Origin: Apoda limacodes
Lineage: Eukaryota; Arthropoda; Insecta; Lepidoptera; Limacodidae
NCBI GenBank assembly: GCA_946406115.1
Contig: OX291553.1
Location: 12,219,001 to 12,283,000 of the forward strand
Reading direction: 5' to 3'
Length of the DNA stretch: 64,000 nt
In this document: positions 60,743 through 64,000 of the stretch, piece after piece
Numbering within the stretch: position 1 is the stretch's first letter
Layout of the letters: each line of letters begins with the position of its first letter
Notes under the pieces: generated by a model
What the model saw: the letters and a program-made list of their open reading frames with translations, nothing else
Databases searched by the model: none
What the model was told of the DNA's origin: nothing
Position numbers and translations under genes: made by a program

Positions 60743-61099
60743 CTATTGTTGTGAGTGTTGGGTAGGTATACTTGCAGAAAACTGACCAAACATAAAAGAT
60801 AGGGTAGTTAGGTATCGCAATCCAAACAAATACCACTTCAATTGTTTGGTATATTTTAGGTTATAGGTTTTAACTGCAAGTTTTCCGACTTCATTTATGG
60901 TGTAATGAATAAGTAGGTCCCAGTATCTTGCCGTTAAATACATACAATTTTCTTCTTGTGTTGTCAACTTCCTAGATTCTTTAATAGGTAACAGTATTTT
61001 ATAGGCAATTTTGGGTTTTAAATCAGCACAGTCAATGTCTCTGGTATTCTTTTCACTATTATTAGCGAGGTAAAATTCACAAACACACACAAAATTAAC
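60743..61099 (-). CDS. possible coding exon of unknown function
   Basis: An open frame of about 119 codons on the minus strand, from after a stop near 61115 to TAG at 60743. The composition is more protein-like than neighbouring frames (DIDCADLKPKIAYKILLPIK, YLTARYWDLLIHYTINEVGK). It has no early ATG; the first codon is TTG. It could start after an acceptor-like tttaaactag just upstream. The DNA upstream on this strand (61300-61560) is less AT-rich and could hold a promoter. I do not recognise the product; it may also be a chance frame. Confidence 0.3.
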   Translation of the reverse strand, partial: VNFVCVCEFYLANNSEKNTRDIDCADLKPKIAYKILLPIKESRKLTTQEENCMYLTARYWDLLIHYTINEVGKLAVKTYNLKYTKQLKWYLFGLRYLTTLSFMFGQFSASIPTQHSQQ

Positions 61100-61119
61100 C
61101 AAAACACTAGTTTAAACAG

Positions 61120-62780
61120 AAAATTGTATTAGGTACGGCAAAGCGTATTCTGACCTCGCACACTGGTTTCTGCTGTGTTACTTAACTTTGATTCATTTCT
61201 TGCGGATATCTGATTTAACAATCAATGTTTTAAAAATGTCTAAAGTCTTTAATTAATTTGATATTAGCTTTGCAATCAGAAAGCGATCAGTTTGCAGCCA
61301 TTAAAAAGGTAAACGCAAATTTGACAGTTCATGAATATGGCTTGCTAACCGCTCGCTAATCGTGATTCTTGTCATACATAATTCCGATTTTGTTGCTTTC
61401 TATGACGCGTAGCTATTGAAAATGCATTTTTAACTCCTAAATCGCCTGATAGAGGCGCTAGCGTCGACTTATTGCTACTTACAACGCGACCGCTGCTTCA
61501 TAATTCGAAATTGGTGTTTGACAGCGATTATTGCGAAATATTATTAGGCTCTTGCTCTGCTCCCGCAAGATTGGTGATAACCCCGCCGGTCGTTTGGGTT
61601 GCGTAACCATGCGATGTTAAAAAAGTTGTCTGTTCTTTTGCCTCAAAAATCAAATTTAACCAAGATCTTGTTATGGGATCGTGCCTCAATTATGCTACAC
61701 TTTGGGTTAACATGGGAATTCAACATAAGCAAATTTTGTCTATCTGTCTGACATACATCTTTGATGGAAATTTTGACCATCTCCACATTATGGGATTTCT
61801 TCGGTCTAAAATTAAATTCCTTAAAACTTAATTGGAAGGACAGATATACAGACAGACAGCGTTATCTTAGTAATAGGGTCCGTTGTATCCTTTAAATACA
61901 AAACCCTAAAAACGATTTAGATCAAATGCGGGTGAACCCAGTTCAGATCTAATGGGAATGTATTTAGGATATTTATTTAGTAGTAAAAGTACTTTGAGAC
62001 TAAGCAGATAAAGTCTCAAAAAAGCTAGTTCTGCTTAGATTAGAACGTAGGTACATAAACCACGTTGCAAATAATGTATTATTGATATCGGTTCAGTGGC
62101 TCCTAAAATTACTTCCAACAAACAAACAAAATTTAAGGATAACCGAAGCGAGTAGCAGATAAACGATATTTTTGAGGCCGGATATAATGTTTATATTTTC
62201 AGGGGATTTTAGGCCAAATTTATAGCAACAGACCTTTTTATAAATCTTGTGTTATGATCATACTGCTAAATTGAAATATGTAGTATCCGGCAAAAACATA
62301 AAAAACGTTAAAAAAATTTGTCCTAGTTCAACACATACTTTCCATGGCAATAAGATTTTCCGTAGGCAAAACCACGAGGCTTTATTAGAGAATGAAGGGG
62401 CGTTTCCGACATGTGTTACAGACGTGATACATGAGTGATAGTGTTTATTACGTTTCAGCAGATATAAACTTTCTGCATACACATAAAAAGGATATTGGCG
62501 TAAACATACTTATAAATCAGTTAATAATAAATTTTATTGAATACCATTTGTATCCAGTGTCTATATCTTCTATTATTAAAAAGACAAACGACAGAGACTG
62601 TATTACAGACGTATTTCAGTTCAGCACGACGTAATCACAGAGGAAGCTTTATGGGAAATTCTGCTATAAAATAGGCCTTGGATAAGGCTCAGAATGTACC
62701 TAAGCATCTATACGAGTACAAACCTTGAGCTGGAGAAAATCCGTGGATCTAGTCATGTAATATAAATAAATATAAAGATA
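61120..62780. other. intergenic DNA, little recognised
   Basis: About 61740-61910 contains a worn fragment with gacagacagcgttatcttag and taatagggtccgt, reminiscent of the GGAC-tract repeat end. Two consecutive plus-strand frames (62247-62438, 62431-62634) have no recognisable domain. Confidence 0.4.
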
Positions 62781-62800
62781 ATGCAGTGAGAATGTAGGAG

Positions 62801-62965
62801 TCCTACTAATATAATGAATGCATAAGTTTGTGACTGTGTGTGCGGCTTAGTTTGTGTGTATCTCCTTCACGCTATAAAAACTGAACCAGTTATGGCTAAA
62901 ATTTGGAACGGAGATAGCTCTTACTATTAAATTAACACAGTCATGTAGCCGCCGGCGATATCTAG
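62801..62965 (+). repeat. TCC...CTAG-ended interspersed repeat, short copy
   Basis: Starts TCCTACTAATATAATGAATGC and ends GCCGGCGATATCTAG|T. Contains 'gctaaaatttggaacggag'. Same family as 10917-11179 with an internal deletion. Confidence 0.65.
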
Positions 62966-63496
62966 TATATGTTTAACGCCACTGTTTTAATCCGACGAAG
63001 CAACCGGATTCACTCCGCATCCCAATGTGATGGTTAATCTCTTTTCACTAATCACTTTAATATGTACAATAAACTATTAATTTATTTCATGTATTCCAAT
63101 GAAAATCTCAGGGAAATAAGATGTAGCTGCACTACTCACGCACGCTCAGTCACATATAGCGTCATCCTTTTTTTTACTCAAGTTTTCTGTCACGCTTCGA
63201 CTGCGTAGCCTCTTAAATGGCTGACTGTATAAATGATGAAGGAATTTTTAGGCCATAGTAATAGTACCTATCTACTAACTAACGTACTTTAAGCGGATGA
63301 GAAGAAGATTATGACAGAAAAAAGTCGTCAGTCGCATTTTTACTTAAAGCGTTCAGTATTTGTGTTATCAACAAAAAAATATACTAACGTTTATTATCAG
63401 CTAACAAGTAGCACTGTAAGAGTAGACCTACTTTCAGAGAATATGTAAGAGAGTTGTTCTCCTATATTGTGAATGAATAATTTATATCTCTATATA

Positions 63497-63500
<4 letters not shown>

Positions 63501-63531
<31 letters not shown>

Positions 63532-64000
63532 CCTCTAAGGTGGCAAACAAGCTTACGGCCCGCCTGATGGTAAGCGGTCACCGTAGCCTATGGACGCTTG
63601 CAACACCAGGGGTATCACTTGCGCGTTGCCGACCCTTCAGAAATCTAATAACTTCTTTCTTGAAGAACTCCATACTGTAGTCCTTGCAGAAAACCTTGGC
63701 AGGGAGCTCATTCCACAACTTAAGCGTTCGCGGGAGGAAGTTTCTCTGAAACCGCACTGTACGCGACCATTTAGGTTCTAAAGTGTGAGAATGAATTCCC
63801 TGCCGATGGCGAGCGGTGCGATGGTAGAAAGTAGGCGTGGGCATCATTTCGAACAATTCCTCAGAACACAACCCATTGTACAAGCGGTAGAACACACACA
63901 GTGAGGCAAAGTCTCTCCTCAGACTTAAGGGCTCGATACCGCAAGTGAGTTTGGGATCGTCGACAATTCTCACAGCCCGTCGTTGAACCGAGTCAAAAGG
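63501..64000 (-). mobile_element. LINE 3' part, least damaged copy, runs off the window
   Basis: The minus strand is open from the right edge to 63578. It encodes the polyprotein C-terminus: PFDSVQRRAVRIVDDPKLT, SLRRDFASLCVFYRLYNGLC, TLKLWNELPAKVFCKD, FFKKEVIRFLKGRQRASDTP and GVASVHRLR. The 3' UTR and a T-run of about 30 (63501-63532, the poly-A tail) follow. The frame is intact throughout what can be seen, so this is the youngest copy. The reverse transcriptase would lie beyond the window. Confidence 0.92.

Noticed and set aside
62247..62634. Two consecutive plus-strand frames of 63 and 67 codons
   Set aside because: Composition is somewhat protein-like, but there is no domain, no splice signals linking them and no support in context.

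Overview
The window is animal nuclear DNA, most likely from a moth or butterfly. It is AT-rich, almost all non-coding and packed with degraded interspersed repeats. The coding exons have GT-AG introns, and the one certain gene is hedgehog (hh). The lepidopteran assignment rests on the close insect-type Hedgehog sequence, the frequent 'taggtacctac'-type strings and the repeat families. It is an inference; the species cannot be named from the sequence.

Positions 1-24700 hold the 3' part of hh on the + strand. Three coding exons (4707-4968, 22533-22675, 23747-24214) join in frame. They give the last 290 residues: most of the signalling domain, the Gly-Cys autocleavage site, the whole Hint autoprocessing domain and the short sterol-recognition tail. 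The first coding exon (signal peptide and palmitoylated CGPG N-terminus) was not found and should lie upstream. Intron 2 is about 17.6 kb. It carries two divergent LINE tails, tRNA-derived SINE heads, repeats with TC...CTAG ends, a MITE, a G-quadruplex-prone GC island and several minisatellites, one of them a 36-bp repeat 400 bp before exon 3.

Positions 24700-42000 are intergenic as far as can be seen. In order there is a homeodomain-site-rich segment, a 22-bp degenerate repeat, a LINE tail at 28.2-28.6 kb, a perfect palindrome between 10-bp direct repeats at 32.4 kb, and a decayed exon-like unit at 33.1-33.8 kb flanked by TTAGTAA/ACAAACTG arrays. A cluster of dead transposons follows at 36.9-41.1 kb: a MITE, an antisense endonuclease/RT remnant, a Tc1-like remnant with terminal inverted repeats, and a degenerate LINE with a mutated YADD box.

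Positions 42000-64000 show a diverged direct duplication (42.18-42.88 and 44.76-46.01 kb), each copy ending in ATGTG|GTAAGT. Further on are a TTCGG-rich inverted-repeat element (48.2-49.4 kb), a TATA/E-box promoter-like segment (50.4-50.6 kb), a GC-rich insertion inside another repeat (54.9-55.3 kb), a nearly 800-bp-arm inverted repeat (55.8-57.7 kb), a possible exon on the minus strand (60.7-61.1 kb) and the 3' end of a little-damaged LINE copy running off the right edge.

No new multi-gene system is visible. The strongest leads are the duplicated promoter/first-exon-like unit, the long inverted repeat, the palindrome between direct repeats, and related repeat arrays shared by the 34-kb and 44-kb regions.
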